This document shows positions 62,155 through 64,000 of a stretch of 64,000 bases of DNA, piece by piece. Each line of letters opens with the position of its first letter. The first letter of the stretch is position 1. Under the pieces are notes generated by a model, which had not been told where the DNA came from, made no database searches, and was given only the letters and a program-made list of their open reading frames with translations. Position numbers and translations under genes: made by a program. The DNA lies in assembly GCA_035635475.1 (NCBI GenBank), contig DASQAZ010000055.1:9705-73704 (forward strand). Reading direction: 5' to 3'. The stretch comes from VBOC01 sp035635475 (GTDB lineage: Bacteria; Bacteroidota; Ignavibacteria; UBA10030; SZUA-254).

Positions 62155-64000
62155 TGCGGCTCAGCCGCCTCCGGTCTCTTTTTTCTTTCGGCGCCCCTCG
62201 CCCTCTGCGAGACGGCAAGCCGCCGATGAACCTGAACGAGCGCTTCAGGGCCCTAAGAAACCTTCCGAAACTACTCCGATTGCTGTGGCAAACGAGCAAG
62301 CCCATGACGGCCGCGGATTTCCTCCTCCGCCTCCTCAAAGCGATCGTTCCGTTGGCGCTGCTGCACGTCGGACGACTGATTATAAATGAAATAGTCCACC
62401 TCGTGCAGGCAACGGGTGAGCGCGACTTCACGCACCTCTGGCTGCTGGTCGGGACGGAATTTGGCATTGCCGTCCTTTCCGATCTTCTCGGCAGGGGCAT
62501 TGCGCTGCTCGATAGCCTCCTGGGCGATCTGTTCTCGAATCGGACTTCGATGCGCATCATGGAACATGCGGCGCATCTTGATCTTTACCATTTCGAAGAC
62601 TCGACATTCTACGATAAGCTCGAGCGCGCCCGGCAGCAGACCACCGGGCGTATCGCGCTCATGACTCAGCTGTTCAGCCAGATGCAGGATTTCATCACGA
62701 TGGCGACACTGGCAGCCGGTTTGGTGGCATTCAGTCCGTGGCTGATCGTGCTGTTGTTCATCGCTCTCGTACCCGCCTTCCTCGGCGAGGCGCACTTTAG
62801 CTCGAAGACCTACTCGTTCATGCGGAAATGGACTCCCGAGCGCCGGGAACTCGATACGCTTCGGTATGCGGGGGCGAGCGACGAGACGGCAAAGGAAGTG
62901 AAGATTTTCAACCTCTCAGATTTTCTGACAGGAAGGTTCGCCGCGTTGTCGGATCGCTTCTATCGTACGAATAAATCGCTGTCGGTGAGGCGCGCGTCAT
63001 GGGGGAGTGCTCTTGCACTCATCGGAGGTGCCGGATATTACTTCGCCTATATCGTTATTATCATGCGAACCATCCGGGGGGAAGCCACGCTCGGCGATTT
63101 GACTTTTTACGCCGGTTCTTTCAGGCAGCTCCAGAACCTGCTTCAGACGATACTGATGCGGTTCTCGGCACTCAGCGAGGGCGCGCTCTATCTCAACGAT
63201 CTCTTCGAGTTTTTCGGCCTTGAACCCCTCGTGCGATCCCCTCACAGTCCGAGACCTTTTCCCCGACCCATCAAGGAAGGGTTTACCTTTGAGAATGCCG
63301 GCTTTATGTACCCGAACTCGATCCGGTGGGCAAACCGCCACCTTTCGTTCACGCTTGCCGCGGGCGAAAAGCTTGCTCTCGTAGGGGAGAACGGCGCGGG
63401 TAAAACGACGCTGGTGAAACTGCTGGCCCGGCTCTACGATCCAACAGAGGGCAGGATTCTGCTTGATGGACACGATTTGCGTGAGTATGATCTGAATGAG
63501 CTCCGAAAAGAGATTGGTGTGATTTTCCAGGATTTTGTCCATTACCATATGACTGCGGCCGAGAATATCGCCGTCGGCAGAATCGACGCGCGGGACGACC
63601 AGGACCGGATCCGGTTGGCGGCCGAACGGAGCCTCGCCGACGGAGTGATCGACCGGCTGCCCGGAAGATATGATCAGATACTTGGGAAACGGTTCGCGAC
63701 CGGTGTGGATCTTTCGGTGGGGGAGTGGCAGAAAATTGCCTTGGCCCGCGCCTATATGCGCGACGCGCAGCTACTGATACTCGATGAGCCGACTGCGTCG
63801 CTCGATGCGCGCGCCGAGCACGAAGTCTTCCAGCGCTTTGCGGATCTTACGCGCGGTAAGTCAGCGATTTTGATATCGCACCGTTTTTCCACCGTTCGGA
63901 TGGCGGGTCGGATTCTCGTTCTCGACAACGGTGAAATTCTCGAGATCGGCACGCATGAGGAGCTGCTTGCCCGGGCGGGGCGTTACGCGGAACTATTCAA
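62154..64000 (+). CDS. ABC transporter, permease-ATPase fusion, 3' end outside window
   Basis: 615 residues visible, truncated by the window. From the ATG at 62154 (TGATG with tyrS; ATG 62226 is an alternative) an N-terminal membrane domain of six helices (to about 350) is followed by an ATPase domain with Walker A GENGAGKTTL, the Q-loop IFQDFVHYHM, a signature LSVGEWQKIALARAYM (one change from LSGGQ), Walker B LLILDEPTASLD and ISHRFST. It is exporter-type; the cargo is unknown. Confidence 0.9.
   Translation, partial: MRLSRLRSLFSFGAPRPLRDGKPPMNLNERFRALRNLPKLLRLLWQTSKPMTAADFLLRLLKAIVPLALLHVGRLIINEIVHLVQATGERDFTHLWLLVGTEFGIAVLSDLLGRGIALLDSLLGDLFSNRTSMRIMEHAAHLDLYHFEDSTFYDKLERARQQTTGRIALMTQLFSQMQDFITMATLAAGLVAFSPWLIVLLFIALVPAFLGEAHFSSKTYSFMRKWTPERRELDTLRYAGASDETAKEVKIFNLSDFLTGRFAALSDRFYRTNKSLSVRRASWGSALALIGGAGYYFAYIVIIMRTIRGEATLGDLTFYAGSFRQLQNLLQTILMRFSALSEGALYLNDLFEFFGLEPLVRSPHSPRPFPRPIKEGFTFENAGFMYPNSIRWANRHLSFTLAAGEKLALVGENGAGKTTLVKLLARLYDPTEGRILLDGHDLREYDLNELRKEIGVIFQDFVHYHMTAAENIAVGRIDARDDQDRIRLAAERSLADGVIDRLPGRYDQILGKRFATGVDLSVGEWQKIALARAYMRDAQLLILDEPTASLDARAEHEVFQRFADLTRGKSAILISHRFSTVRMAGRILVLDNGEILEIGTHEELLARAGRYAELF

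Overview
The window is about 64 kb of moderately GC-rich bacterial chromosome dominated by housekeeping genes. Three things point to a free-living member of the FCB group, probably near Ignavibacteria/Chlorobi: a DUF2723 membrane protein and a DUF4905-like protein (families I associate with Bacteroidota/Chlorobi), the fused order str-S10-spc-alpha directly behind rpoBC, and TAnnTT-type -10 boxes. This placement is inference. Most gene starts have Shine-Dalgarno motifs, GTG and TTG starts are common, and tRNA genes do not encode CCA.

Layout. 1-874 (minus): an EthD protein and a truncated crotonase. 970-2886: a DUF2723 membrane protein. 2928-34531: one long plus-strand block. It begins with a near-consensus promoter, a structured leader and four tRNAs (Thr, Tyr, Gly, Thr), followed by rpmG, tRNA-Trp, secE-nusG-rplKAJL-rpoBC. 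A second near-consensus promoter precedes rpsL-rpsG-fusA-tuf and then the S10, spc and alpha operons, with a tRNA-Gln between rplR and rpsE. A terminator follows rplQ. 34553-43733: leuS, then an envelope-glycan cluster (three family-2 glycosyltransferases, an MsbA-like ABC flippase, an O-antigen ligase, a heptosyltransferase). 43726-50942: a DUF1844 protein, nadK, radA, rdgB, a DUF4905-like protein, a PhzF protein and a membrane-anchored HdrD-like iron-sulfur protein. 50969-56809 (minus): a GroES-like protein, a nucleoside-deoxyribosyltransferase-like protein, a SEC59-like membrane protein, ftsH, hpt, tilS and tRNA-Met. 56829-60116: hpnC-hpnD-hpnE for squalene synthesis. 60141-60804 (minus): a small membrane protein. 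60809-64000: tyrS and an ABC transporter that runs off the end.

How it works together: the core is the transcription and translation apparatus (RNA polymerase core, about 30 ribosomal proteins, both elongation factors, Sec translocon, tRNAs, LeuRS, TyrRS, TilS). Around it are envelope modules: lipid A/O-antigen handling, squalene (hopanoid precursor) synthesis and FtsH proteolysis. No mobile element, phage gene, CRISPR array or toxin-antitoxin pair was seen.

The least ordinary observations concern expression control. rpsL appears to start with CTG. rpmG sits where tuf is expected beside a classic tRNA quartet. A good intrinsic terminator lies between tRNA-Met and tilS, with no obvious second promoter. 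The rplL-rpoB and rpsJ-rplC gaps are structured. Twelve promoter candidates share a TTG-type -35, an almost invariant 17-nt spacer and a TAnnTT -10. I found no clear undescribed multi-gene system.
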